DNA of 64,000 nucleotides from Punica granatum (GCF_007655135.1 NC_045132.1:6324001-6388000); one strand, 5' to 3'. Positions 13,090-25,069 are shown, counted from the first letter of the stretch. Numbers and translations: made by a program. Notes: generated by a model from the letters alone, not told the origin.

Positions 13090-14890
13090 AAGGGCCAAAA
13101 ATGACAAAACTCACAATTTGGTCCCTGAAAGATACGCTTTTTGAAAAGACGTCCCTGAAAAATATTTCTCATACTAATTGAACACGGTGTGTACAACGTT
13201 TAGACATGTTCATCCTTCCGTCCAAGTTTCCATCTAGTCCTTGATGGAAAACGCTGATGTAACCTGTTATATGCTAATTTGGCACGTTAAGTCTCACGTT
13301 GGACTTAAAACTATGTCGTTTTGGCTCTTTTTCTTAGAGAAAAAAACAATTTCTCAGAGTCAATAAAATCCATTTCTTAGAAGTTATTTTCCTTTGAGAG
13401 ATCCATATCCAAATCTTGACTCATCACTAGCGACGATATCGTAACTGGGTCGAATAACAGCTCTAGTTCTTCAAAAGCTTCCTCGATGTGGCTCCCTACC
13501 ATTTTCTTGTCTTCGTGGAGTTAGTGGCTTGGGCCTGCTGCAGAAGGAAGCAGAGATCTAGGCGTCAAGCATTGAAGACGGTGATGGGAGGCAGAATGAG
13601 GCAGTTGTCTCCTCGGAGTCTGAATGGATAGGCAAAATCTTGTTTTTGCTAGATATGACTGCACGATCAAACTCAAGCTTCTTCTTCTGATATGCAAGAG
13701 CAGCCTTTTCTGCTGTGCCATATGTCTCGAGCCACACCCTGACGCCATGAATTGGGTCCCGAATCTCGACTGCGTACTTCCCCAAGGCCTCCTTCGAACT
13801 CCCTTGTACATAGAATTAGAAGAAGAAGGCTGATTTCTCTTCCCGTCATAAAAACTTCTCGTTTATGCTAATGCACTTAGGCCTCTTGCTATTGGTCTCC
13901 CTCGCCCTACCTGATTCGGAACGGGAACTACATTCTCTCTGATAACGCGTTTACGACCTGTACGTACTCTCCTCGAGTTGTAATACGTGTTAATTTCATT
14001 TCTCGAAGACTTGGTTGCATCAGGGTCACTGTATATCATACGAACTCTCTCCTCATTGTTTTGAGATTCTGTTCTCTGTTCAGTTTCTTTTTCGCGAATT
14101 CCTCCCTAGAACTAAGGCTCGACCTCGATGACCCTAAAGGAACCTTCTCAGTCTCAAGCCCAGGCATTTATGTTGCTCTGGATCGAAATGTGGAGGACAA
14201 GAATATACTAATGTATACGTCTATATATGTATATATATTTTGTGTGTGTGTGTTGGTCGAGCAAGCAGCGAAATGAAGAACCTTTGACAGTGCTAGGTAT
14301 CAAGGAGACCTAACAACCGAGATTTCCTCGAGATCAAAGCGAGAAATTGTGTCTGGTGATGATCAGGCCCAAAGAACTCGACCCCGGAACAAGTCTTGCT
14401 AAGAACAAAGGATGGAAACCAATGAGGATCCTCGGTTCTTCTTCGATGCAAGACGAGGAAACAGAGGAGAGAGGCAGTCAAGGGGGGAGAGAGGGTCGCC
14501 GGAAAAAGGAGCCAAATCTAAGGGAGGGAGGTCATCGGAAATGGGGGCTTCGATCGCCCCACCTCCCTCTCTCTCTCTCTATCACTAGGGGTAGATCTGC
14601 CCTCGAGAAAATGAGCACAATAATTTTTTTATTATTTTTGGAAGAAATTGTGAAGAAAACGATGTCGTTTTTGGAGGGAAAATTGCCAACATCGAACTTA
14701 ACGTTTCAAGTCATCACTTAACAGGCCATGTCAGCATTTTCTGTCAGGGACGAATTGTGAAAGGTAACGGAGGGACTAGCGTGTTTTAACATTTCATTTG
14801 CAAATCCTGATTTATCTAATGAAATTCTTTCAGGGACTAATTTGTATAGCGTTGTAAAGTTCAGGGACCAAAAAGTGATAGAAAGGAGGC
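13090..14890. mobile_element. Pack-type long-TIR element with a captured gene fragment
   Basis: The two ends form an imperfect inverted repeat of about 220 bp. The left arm (about 13095-13320) has TTTGGTCCCTGAAAG, GATGGAAAACGCTGATG, GGCACGTTAAGTC and ACTATGTCGTTTTGG. The right arm (about 14660-14885), read on the minus strand, has TTTGGTCCCTGAAC, GAAAATGCTGACATGG, GAAACGTTAAGTTC and ACGACATCGTTTT. Long diverged TIRs around foreign gene sequence fit a Mutator-like Pack-type element. No transposase is present. Exact borders and the 8-9 bp target duplication could not be set by eye. Confidence 0.65.
13558..13823 (-). pseudogene. AP2/ERF-domain fragment (broken)
   Basis: On the minus strand, translation shows YKGVRRRPWG in one frame and then GKYAVEIRDP, VRVWLETYGTAEKAALAY and KKKLEFDRAV in the next. 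Together these are most of an AP2/ERF DNA-binding domain. A one-base deletion near 13770 separates the two halves. The conserved family segment is usually VWLGTYDTAEEAALAY, so a few positions are changed. The pattern resembles ERF118/cytokinin-response-factor-like members. It sits inside the 13090-14890 element, so I read it as a captured, non-functional gene fragment rather than a resident gene. Confidence 0.75.
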
Positions 14891-14960
14891 GGCCGCGGAC
14901 AATCGAACATGAGACCTGTCATATGATGGTACACTGCTCTTCCACTACAGCAATGGAAAA
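14886..14960 (-). repeat. tRNA-like segment (probable SINE head or tRNA relic)
   Basis: The minus strand reads TTGCTGTAGTGGAAGAGC (A-box-like), with CATGTTCGATTGTCC (B-box-like) about 40 bp on. There is no convincing four-arm tRNA fold, so this is a relic or SINE head, not a tRNA gene. It abuts the right end of the Pack-type element. Confidence 0.4.
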
Positions 14961-15051
14961 TTCCTAAAACGAGCACCCATTGTTTGCCTTTAGCCACTCA
15001 TTTCAGTCGCTTTTCTTTCGATTGGAAGACAAATGAAAAAAAGAAAATTTA

Positions 15052-15400
15052 GGCCATGTTTGGAAATGGAGTTGAGTCTCAACTCTATTCCAACTATATA
15101 TATATATATTTAACTAGGTTGTAATAATAAGTGGGAAAAAATAATTATTATTTTGTTGAATTATGAAAAAAATAGAAAAAAATAATGAATAGGTGAAAAA
15201 AAGTAATGATTGTGTTATTGAATTGTAGAAAAAGCAATGAGTAATTGAGAGAATTTAATATTAAAAATTGAATTGAATGTAGTTAAGATAAAAAAAAATT
15301 AAAGAAAAAGTAAAAAGTAATAATTGTATTGTTGAATTGAAAATGAGTGAAATTAAAGTTAAGTAGAGTTAAAAAACTTACTCATTTGCCAAACAATGCC
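15052..15400. mobile_element. Tourist-like MITE, family T, inverted copy
   Basis: The ends are GGCCATGTTTGGAAATGG and, on the minus strand, GGCATTGTTTGGCAAATG. The interior (TAATGATTGTGTTATTGAATT and similar) is the reverse complement of the MITEs at 4157-4471 and 47424-47707. A TTA/TAA duplication is not clear. Confidence 0.6.
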
Positions 15401-15403
15401 AAC

Positions 15404-17351
15404 CCTGCTAGTTGATTAAAAAAAGAATGACGACAACAGAGGTTGAAGAAGAAGACGAAGAACGATAGGCGGCATAGCAAAGTCTCAACTGGATGGCCCC
15501 CTTCCTCCTCGCTTCCCTCTCAACGGCGATGAACGATCTTCCCTTTTTCACTTCAATTGCCCATAACAAACAAGAAAAAGTTAAAAATAAATAAATAAAT
15601 AGATAAATAAGATAATTTAAAGAAAGGGATAATGAATAAAGAAATGATTAATTAAAAAAATTAGAGAACCGAGATCAAAATCACAACCCTCCCCCACTTC
15701 TTCCACTTCACACACAAATACATCACCCACACCTTGCTTTTTTCATCTCCTATATATTTAACAGTTGGTTTCTTAAAAAAAAAAGAAGTTGGTTTCTTCT
15801 TCATTTCTGCTCTTCCCCAGTTCCCTCTCGACGTACTCTCACCCTCTGCTGTGCTCTCGCTTTGCCTTTCTTCCTTATTTCCTCATTTCATTCTCTACTC
15901 TCTCTTCTATTCTCCTCTCTACTCTCTCTTCTATTCTCCTCTATGTCCCAATGGATCCCCTGTGCATTCTCCTTCAAGAGCTTCGCCAACTAGAGTGCAG
16001 CGTCGAACTCATACGGGGGGAGGTTTGACATCAGGAGCTCTACCTTGCTGAAATGCAACTCGCTTGTTACGAGACCATGCAAGATCAGCTGTCTCACAGT
16101 GAGTTCAACGTTGGAGCTCAGAAGGCTCAAATTACCCAGCCCCGGGGTCAAGCTAATGCTATCGGTCACAACATCGGGAAAGATCGATGAGCAATCCGCC
16201 AGCATCAACAAATCCTACTCCAGCAACATGTGATCCCCATCCGCACCTTGGTCGATGTCGGAGCGGCTATCAAAAGTGTTTGGATGAGGAGGCAAAATAA
16301 CCATCAACCATTACCGCCTCAACGATGACATTATTGACCACCGACCTGCTTGACATTATTTACATTATTATTCTACTGTCATGCTTGACATTATTACTCT
16401 ATTGTCATCGAGGTAGTAAGGGTCGATGGTAATTTTGCCTCCCCATCCAAACAATTTTGACAATCGCTTCGACATCGACCAAGGTGTGGACGGGTATCAC
16501 ATGTTACTAGAATAGGATCTGTCGATGCTGGTGGATCGCTCGCCGATCTTTCCCGATGTTGTGATCGATAGCATTAGCTTGACCTCGGAGCTAGGTAATC
16601 TGAGCCTTCAGAGCTCCAACGATGAACTCACCGTGAGACAGCTGATCTTGCATGGCTTTGTAGCGAGGGAGGTCTGGCTGCAGCTCAGCAAGGTAGCGCT
16701 CCTAACGTCAAACCTCCCCCCGCATGAGTCCGACGCCGCCCTCCAGCTGGCAAAGCTCTTGAAGGAGAATGCACAGGGGATCCATTGGGACAAAGCGGAG
16801 AGCATAAGAGAGAGTAGAGAAGGAAATGAGGAAATGAGAAGAAAGGGAGAGCGAGAGCAAAGCAAAACAGAGGGTGAGAGTGCATAGAGAGGGACATGAG
16901 GAGGAAGAATAGAAATGAAGAAGAAACCATTTTTTTTGGCTTAATAATGCATATTATTAAGAAGAAACCAACCGTTAAATATATTGGAGATGGAAAAAGT
17001 AAGGTGTGGGTGATGTATGTGTGTATGAAATGGAAGTAGTAGGTGAGGGGCGTTATTTTGATCTCCACACGGTTCTCCATTTTTTTTTATTAATCAGTTA
17101 TTTATTCATTATCCCTTTCTTTGAATTATCTCATTTATCTATTTATTTATTTCTAATTTATTCCTATCTGTTATGGGCGACTGAAGTGAAAAGGGAAGAT
17201 CGTTCATCACCGTCTGGATGGAGGCGCGGGGGGAGGGGGCCAGTCGGCTGAGACTTCGCTCTGCCACCCGTCGTTCTTCTTCTTCTTCTTCTTCTTCTTC
17301 TTCTTCAACCTTTGCCGCCGTCGTTCTTCTTTTTAATCAGCTGGCAGGGTA
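15404..17351. repeat. Large inverted repeat (about 0.93-kb arms, short loop)
   Basis: The left arm (15404-16340) and right arm (16400-17351) are reverse complements with scattered mismatches. They start CCCTGCTAGTTGATTAAAAA on the left and CCCTGCCAGCTGATTAAAAA on the minus strand at the right. The loop is about 60 bp, centred near 16370. Each arm carries the same broken reading frame, starting with an ATG at 15951 on the left arm and at 16784 on the right arm (minus strand). It reads MDPLCILLQELRQLE and soon meets a stop. A transcript across this region would fold into a long hairpin. It could be a foldback element, the long TIRs of a Mutator-like element, or an inverted gene duplication. Confidence 0.85.
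17270..17307. repeat. CTT microsatellite
   Basis: A short CTT run lies inside the outer part of the right arm of the inverted repeat. It is longer than the matching GAA stretch of the left arm near 15445. Confidence 0.8.
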
Positions 17352-20261
17352 ATAGCTTGATAGCTGTAAGATGTAATCAACAATTTTAGTTATATAAGAC
17401 GTAATTTATATGCATATCAATGAGAAGAAGAATTGCTTTTCACCAAAACTTTGCAAGTAATATATAATAAGAATTACAATACAATATTGTGATAGAGTCA
17501 AGACCTTGCTTCTCGGAATTGAGAAACTTTTCCTATGGTTAATCATCCGGTTAGGTTTGAAAAAAAATATGAATCGAGAACCACTTGGGCGGGTCACATT
17601 CATCGAAACTTTCCTACAAGAGTACCAAAGATATATGTGTACGAAATTATTATTCTGCATAAATAACATCATGTATAGAATGTAACAAGACTCAACAAAA
17701 GATTTGTTTATTTTTAAATAACATATGTCATAAATTTGTAACAACTTGTGCTGATATGTTTAATACCAATTGGTTTTTGTTACATGCCATGTGGTATATC
17801 CGTTACATGCAAACTTTCTCCATCTATAGACATAAATTGCAAAATATTTATAAACTAGGATATTAAATTCATGTGCTGCATGAAATTCATAAAAAAATTA
17901 TTATGTGAAGTTAAATATGAATTCCATAATTAAAACCAATTTGTAGTTTATATGATTATATAAGAAAAACTATTCCTTTATATTATGTAAACTTTTAATA
18001 TGAAAAATTTCATAGTCATGCTGGATAAAATTAATTTAAGAGCTTTTAAGCAAATAATTTGTGTAAAATATTACATATGCATAATCTTGATTCTCAATCT
18101 AATTTATAAACAAAATTTAATATTCTCAAAATTAAAAATTCCTAACTTAGTTAATGAAACAATAAAAATAGTAACTTCTATAAATTTTACAATTACATAT
18201 TCGTTGGTATTTTATTCTCACTCACATTTTATATATTAAGTTTCGTGTATGTAAAATGGGCTAATAATTTACCTACAGAAAAAAAAACCTACCGAAAAAA
18301 ATTGGGCTGATAATTTTGATGAGAGATTCAGTTATTGAACCTTTATAAGACTAACAATGATTTTTAAAATTGATTAAATAAGTGTCAATATAAATTGTGA
18401 ATATTTAGATTAGAGTCCTTTAATATTTCATTGAATGTATTTTCTTTAATAATAATACTATTATTTAATTTCTGTATAAACTATATTTAATTACTCCGTA
18501 TATAAGGGTGTTTATGGTCTTAATGATATACCATATGAATTCTTTTGAATCCTATAATTATTATATTTATATATATCATAAGAAGAAAAAGTAGTTATCT
18601 CTAAAAGTGAATCTCTTTTTCAGATGTACTTATTTTCTAATTATAATTACAAAAAATGTGCAGAATTATATAATATAAAAAGTTAAATTATATTTCGGTA
18701 ATATAAAAAATTTAAATAAATTAATAAACATAGAATTTTTTATATATCTAAACAGTATACAATCACTTGTCTACCATTAATTATTAAAAATAATTACCAA
18801 AGTAGATATATATATATATATATATGTGGATGTATATATTTCTAAAACATTTACATGTATATATTTCCTGAACATATATATTTATTTTATTATTTATTTG
18901 ATAAATATTTTATTATGTGAATTAATTGTATATAAATTTAAATTTATGTCACTATTTAATGCACTTATTTTCAAGTTTATATATATAGATTTTAATTTAC
19001 AAAACATTGACTAATAACTAAGAATAATAAATCCATAAACTCAATCAATATTACATTTTTTTAATATACTAGTTGGAAGGTCTTGTGAGTTGCCCGTGGT
19101 ATGCACCCTAAAAAATTGTCCCAGTTTATAATTTTTCTAGAAAAAATAATGCAATTGTGAAACATAAATAAAGTTTTTCGGTATATGATAAATGGATGAA
19201 TTTAAAATAATTTAGAAATACATTTTTTAGGGTAGATTCTTTATTTTTCTAATGTATAATGTCTACAAAGAGCACATACATTCTGATCTCAAGTAATGAG
19301 AGAGAAAATTCTATTGCAATGATTAATAAACTAGGCGTAAGGTCCGTGCATATGCGTGTACAGGCTATACATAATAAAAAATATTATTAAATTGGTAATA
19401 ATTTTAAAAAATAATATATAAAATATGAATTTACTGATCAAATATATTTTTTCCAAATTTTTTTATTGTCATCGTGCATAGGTCATATCTTTCCAAAATA
19501 ATTAAAATTTATCTATTTCATAAGTTATAATATGTTAAGACACGACTCCAGTCCAACTTTCTCACTGGAATCTCCTTCTCCATCGTGAGAAGGTTACACT
19601 CGGCCCTCGACACCTCCGCCTTCCACCGACGCCCCCTCGCCTCCATCGCCTTCTCTCTGCCTCATCTCGCCATCATCATAATTCTAGAGCAGAGCAACAA
19701 GGACCGAGCCACCCCCTCCTTGACCCTCACCGCCCTTCAAGAACACGCTCTCCTCATCATGCAATGTCTCAGGCTTCCGGAAGTCACTAGAGCTGGGCCT
19801 TCCCGCTCGTGAAGCTTTCCGCTGTGCATTGCGGCCAGGGAGGTGAAGGATCCTCAGGGTCAGCGGCTGCGGGTACTGCCACTTCTGCCTCCTCATCCCC
19901 ATCCCCTCCCCCGTCATCATGAACATGTTTTATGTGCAGAAACGGATAGATTTGAACGGGAGAGAGTCTTAATCAATCAAAGGGGTTGACACTTGACATG
20001 AACATATTCAAATGAATGGCTCCGCATTGCTTCTCTTTTGATTTTCATGAACAGAGATAAACAGAGGGAGGGAGAGAGAACATAGTAATCGTTAGAGAAG
20101 AAGAGGTGGGACCGTGGGCGAAATTTAGATATAATAATGGCCTCCAGAGAAAGAGAGAGATTAGGGCGTGCAGCGTCGTCGAGTGTTGGAAGAAGAAGCA
20201 GAGCAGGACAGGGACAGGGACAGGGACAAAAACAGAGGGGATTTCCAAATGAAAGCTGTCT
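17352..20261. other. AT-rich non-coding interval
   Basis: No gene is recognised. It contains the second AT-rich repeat copy (17975-18495), possible Helitron-type terminal motifs near 19070-19110 and 19330-19372, and a GC-rich patch at 19560-19930. That patch is open in more than one frame but has no domain I recognise. Confidence 0.45.
17975..18495 (+). repeat. AT-rich dispersed repeat, copy 2
   Basis: Collinear with 10780-11340 in the same orientation. Conserved words are AAGCAAATAATT, GTAAAATATT, TATATATTAAGTTT, TTTATAAGACTAACAATGAT and TTTTCTTTAATAATAAT. Confidence 0.6.
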
Positions 20262-20873
20262 TTTGGGGTGTGCAATTGCGGGAGTATTTGACACGACACG
20301 ATAACACGACATGGATACGATACGGAGTTAACGAGTTTGGGCTAAGGCGAAATGTATTTAAACCGGTCAAATCCATTTAGACACGATAAATAATTGTGTT
20401 TAAACAGGTTCAACCCTTATAACTCGTTTAGATACGGTTAGACCCGTTTATATTATGTGTTAATGCGTTAATAAATTTATTTTGTATATTATATCAATTC
20501 ATAGAAAAAGTATTATACTAAAATCATCTAAATTTGTTTATATAAATCACTGCTTATGGTGTTTTTATTATGTCAATCGTGTAGTAATATGTAATTAAAG
20601 TTAACAGTGTCATATCATATGGGTATAATATGTACCTAAAAATAATATTGTCATATCGTGTAGGTAAATATACATACACATTTAGACACGCTTAGTTAAA
20701 CGGGTTAGACGCATCATGTCCGTATCAACCCGTAATTAAACGTGTCTAGTTCGTGTTTAAAAATATTGACATGTTTATTAAACGTGTCGTGTTCGGGTTT
20801 AGAGCTTTCTAACACGAACTCGTTTAGAGGTGATCCGTTTAAACATGATACGACACATATTGTCATCCCTACG
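20262..20873. mobile_element. hAT-like non-autonomous element
   Basis: The left end reads TTGGGGTGTGCAATTG. The right end, on the minus strand, reads TAGGGATGACAATATG. Inside, ACACGACACGATAACACG and many GTTTAAACGGGT / CGTGTC motifs recur in both orientations, as is usual for hAT MITE-like elements of plants. No transposase and no convincing 8-bp duplication were found, so the borders are approximate. Confidence 0.55.
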
Positions 20874-21740
20874 TGCAACCACGTTTTTGAGTTCACTGAC
20901 AGTTGAGTCCTCCAATTTTTTTCGGTTGCCATCACTTGAGTACATGAATTTCTAAAATTGAAAAGTTAGTTCTCCAATTCAATTCTGTCTAATAATTTAG
21001 TTTAATCGTCAAATGGTTGGATGGAAATTTGATGTGGACGTCCGAGCTAGCACTAACGGCGTCAATTTGAGGCAACGAACTCAGCAAAACGTCGTCGTTT
21101 TGCCTCTCTTCAACCACCAAATGAAATGACGTCGCTTCATACATCTCCAAACGAAGCAAACGGCATCGCTTCAATCTGCCTTTTCGACCACTGCAAAAAA
21201 AGGCACCGTTCTCTGCACTTCGAATCCCTTAAGAACCAATTCCCAATTCTCTTTCCCTAGAAACCCGAATCCCCAAATTTTGAAATTTCCTCCAAGTTCA
21301 AACTCTAATCCCAAAATTTGAATCCAATTTGGAGCTCAGAATGAGTTGCAACTCTCAATCCCAATGGAGCTGTTGTAATCATCGCTGTGTACGTGAGGAT
21401 TCACCCATCTACCCCAAGAGCACGAGGCAGAGCAGTTCGAGGATGTCCAATGGCGAACATATCTTCTGTCACTGTGGGTCAAGAGCTCTGAGGATTTCGA
21501 GTTTGCTGGTTATTGTTTTGGTACTAAAGTTATGGATTTAAGTTGGTTATGGTGTATATGCAGTTAGGATTGGATGAGATGAATGGATCGGTAACGAGGG
21601 TATTACATTAGGTGAATTGCATTTTGATTGATATGCTGAGATACAAGTGAGCCTGCTAGTTAATGAATGAGCTGGTGGGGGTGGTCTGTAACATGTAGAT
21701 GGTGCTTAGGAGTTACTGCTATTTGCAGATCTTGTAAACT
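20874..21740. other. Non-coding interval upstream of MnmG
   Basis: 20900-21200 resembles one diverged arm of a long-TIR element (repeated AATTTTT / TAGTTCTCCAATTC and ACGGCGTCAATTTG-type words). A matching opposite arm was not found. No gene is recognised. Confidence 0.4.
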
Positions 21741-21743
21741 ACT

Positions 21744-21774
21744 AGCCCATCAACAACGAGGCCCATGAAGCCCA
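21744..21774 (-). promoter_or_regulatory. Cluster of site II-like TGGGCY elements
   Basis: On the minus strand, TGGGCT occurs at 21744-21749 and 21769-21774 and TGGGCC at 21760-21765, 160-200 bp before the MnmG ATG. Site II elements (TCP-factor targets) are typical of plant housekeeping and organelle-biogenesis genes, which fits the predicted role of MnmG. No TATA box was seen. Confidence 0.5.
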
Positions 21775-21901
21775 AAATCCCATCTTCGGGCCACATATCT
21801 CCCGTCAGCGCAGCTTCAACGACGTTCGTTCACTTCGTCATCTTCTTCCTGTTCGTTCTTCTTCAGCTCAGGCTAAGCAGAACCTCTTCTGCTCGGCGCC
21901 T

Positions 21902-21913
21902 ATGGCTATGTGA
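21902..21913 (+). promoter_or_regulatory. Minimal upstream ORF before MnmG
   Basis: ATGGCTATGTGA forms a three-codon upstream ORF with two ATGs, ending 24 nt before the main ATG. If it lies within the transcript leader it could reduce or gate initiation at 21938. The transcription start is not known. Confidence 0.4.
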
Positions 21914-21937
21914 CGCACCAAGCTGGGATTGGCGTTA

Positions 21938-24900
21938 ATGGCGGCTCTTCTTCGTAATCTCTCCAGCCTTTCCCGTGGCTGTTCCTTCTCTTCTTTAACG
22001 CCCCTCTTCCTCCACCGTCCTTCCTTTTCTCATCGAAATCTTTACGGTGTTGCTTTCCGCCGGAGGGTCCACCGGAGCTGCTGCCTCTTGTTCACCTCCC
22101 GGAAGTTCTCCGTTGCTGCCTCCTCAAGCTCACCAGGTTCCCATGCTCTCAAATTCTGTGCTCCTTTCCGTCATTTTCCAGTGAGCTTTCAGCTGTGAAT
22201 TTTGTCGAACATGTTTGGCTCCATAGCTGAACTTCGAGTCCGTCGAGCTGGAAAAGTGTTCTTTTTTCCGAAGAATCGGAATTCAGCGATGACAGTTAGT
22301 GAGCATCTTTCCACTTCTTCCTTGTTAGTGGGCGGCTCAATTCGGATAATTGCCTCGATTATTGATAGTGAATCTACCTCCACAAGATATAAGACTGCCC
22401 GAAAAAAGGGGGACTTGAACGTTTCTGGGTATGCTTGCAATTTGGGCAGAATGCTGGGTAGTTATGACTGCCCATTTTGCAGTATAAGATGTGCGGGAAA
22501 TCAACTATGTTAACCTATTGATGATGATTTGCAGGGTGGAACAATGGTTACGTTGGAGCAGCTGATGAGAAATATGATGTAATTGTAGTTGGAGGAGGAC
22601 ATGCAGGTTGTGAAGCTGCCCTTGCAGCAGCTAGATTAGGGGCAAGAACTCTCCTCCTCACTCTCAACATTGACCGGATTGCATGGCAGGTATTGTACAA
22701 TGTTTTTCCCCTGATGGATTGTTGTAAAACGCATTCTAGATATTTAAAAATTAAAGTAATTAGTTCTATGATCTTTTTGCTTTTCTTATCACTCTGTTTG
22801 TGTGAAAGAAATACATGGAAGGAATTCAAATAAGGTTTGGAAATGGAGATTAGAAAAAATAAGAATGAGTAAAATGTTTTCTGGACCAGATAATTGCATT
22901 GGCTAAGCTTTTGTTGCACAATGAGTAGGCCAATTCTCTTTTCTCAGTAAATCTCTTCGCTTTGTTATGATGACCGTGTTCGTCTGTTCACTTTGTACAC
23001 TATTCCAGAAACATATTGGCATCACTGTAGTTACATTGTTATGAGAGTTGGACTTTTTTCTCTTTTTGTTCAAGATGTGTCTGAGCTATGTAGGCAGAAC
23101 TCCTATTGACTAGAAATTCAAATATTAGCCTTGTAATCCAGCTGTTGGTGGCTCTGCAAAATCACAACTAGTACATGAAGTGGATGCGCTTGGGGGAGAA
23201 ATTGGCAAGGTTGCTGATCGGTAATCTCTAGTTTTTTAGAAAATTCTACAACTGCATCTGAGTGTTCTATCTACATTGCAGATAACTTGATCTGTCTTTT
23301 TATCATCTTCCAAAAGTTCATAAAAAGCTTTTTAACTTCTCTAGCAATATTATTTTTAATAATGTTACATTTCCTCCTCTTGATCTACACCTCTTTATGA
23401 CTTGTAGCCCTTGTAACTTTATGCTAGATGTTATTTACAAAAGCGAGTTCTCAATAGCTCGAGGGGTCCTGCTGTCAGAGCGTTGCGTGCTCAGACTGAT
23501 AAAAGAGAATATGCTCTGGAAATGAAAAAGATAGTGGAGAGGCAAGTTATGAAGATTCTATTCCTAATCTTTCATTTGCCTACTTTTTGAATGACAGGTC
23601 TACTTCTGGAGAATTTAGTTTTCAACAGGCAAGCACAATGTGATTATTTTTTGTTTGAATGTTAAATAATAGGATTTTATTGAAGGCGCCGAGAAGGTGC
23701 CATGGAGGAGTTACATATATTATAAAATGCACGGAACCCTCAAATTCAAGAATATGATAGGAAGTCTATTATATGAACAATGGTTCACTTCTTGCATGTT
23801 TAGTGATTCTTTCTACATGATTACGTTATTTTCATTTTGATTGACTGCTAGTGACAGCTTATTTTTAGGTACTGCTCAACTTCAATGTGTCATGTGAGAT
23901 TTATTTCATGTGTAATTATAGGATTAGGCTAGGCTCTAATGCGATGACCTCAGTAGGCTGATGACAATGCTAACAAGGCAAGTGTTCAAGTGTTAGGACT
24001 GCTGCATAGATATTGAGATATCCCAGTCCTATTATATATTTTTTTCAATGACTTGCATTTAATAGTAGAAATTGCCATGAAGTACCTGGAATTGCAGCTT
24101 TATCTCACTGATATGCTCCAAATGAATTTAACAGCACCCCAAATCTTTCCATTAGAGAGGCAATGGTGACTGATATCTTGCTTGGAAAGAATGACAATGT
24201 GGAAGGAGTCCGTACATTCTTTGGGATGAACTTCTATGCTCCTTCTGTTGTTCTTACTACTGGAACTTTTATGAGTGGTAAAATATGGGTTGGTAGGACC
24301 AGTATGCCTGCTGGAAGAGCTGGTGAGTCTGCTTCACATGGGCTCACCGAAAACTTGCAGAGCTTAGGGTTTGAAACTGATAGACTGAAAACGGGAACTC
24401 CAGCTCGTGTGGATTGTCGTACTGTGGATTTTTCCGGTCTGGAACCTCAGCGTGGAGACGAAGAGGTCTGTTCGGGATTTTTGTTTGGCGTTCTGTTTGG
24501 CTTTTTTCAGTGACTTTCACTATGATTACTTCGTTACAGTTTGCCTTCATCACTAATCATTGTGTAACAGGTCAGTTGGTTCAGTTTTGATCCTGACTAC
24601 CATACTGAGAGAGAACAAATGTGCTGCTACCTCACACGAACCACTAAAAGAACTCATGAGCTAATCAAAGAGAATTTGCATGAGACTCCAACTTATGGAG
24701 GATGGGTTGAAGCTAAGGGGCCTAGGTACTGTCCTTCCATTGAAGACAAGGTATACTTATTCTCTTCTCCCCTTCCAGAATCCTTGAAAATCCTATCTAA
24801 GCTTTTAGTCTAATATTTTGTATTGTCCTTTAATCATGAGGGAGTTGCTTCAATTTCTTCATACCTTGTACCATTACTGCTACTGTTTCCAGATTGTGAG

Positions 24901-25036
24901 ATTTGAAGATAAAGAGTCCCATCAAATATTTCTTGAACCAGAAGGTCGAACTGTGCCAGAGCTCTATATCCAGGTGCCTTTTTCTTTTGCCCTGCTATGA
25001 ATGATACTGGCTTTCTCAATTACTCTTGCTATACAT

Positions 25037-25069
<33 letters not shown>

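Noticed and set aside
14886..14960. Possible tRNA gene
   Set aside because: Only A- and B-box-like words are present. The four-arm cloverleaf and acceptor stem could not be formed by eye.
16525..16887. Plus-strand ORF of 120 codons in the inverted repeat
   Set aside because: It is antisense to the frame shared by both arms (MDPLCILLQELRQLE), has no domain, and its mirror in the left arm is broken.
19585..19926. Open frames on both strands in a GC-rich island
   Set aside because: No conserved motif could be identified. It may be an old gene fragment, but there is not enough to call one.
22202..22513. Plus-strand ORF of 103 codons after MnmG exon 1
   Set aside because: It lies within intron 1. 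The exon 1/2 junction at 22136/22535 keeps frame and leads straight into the FAD-binding domain.
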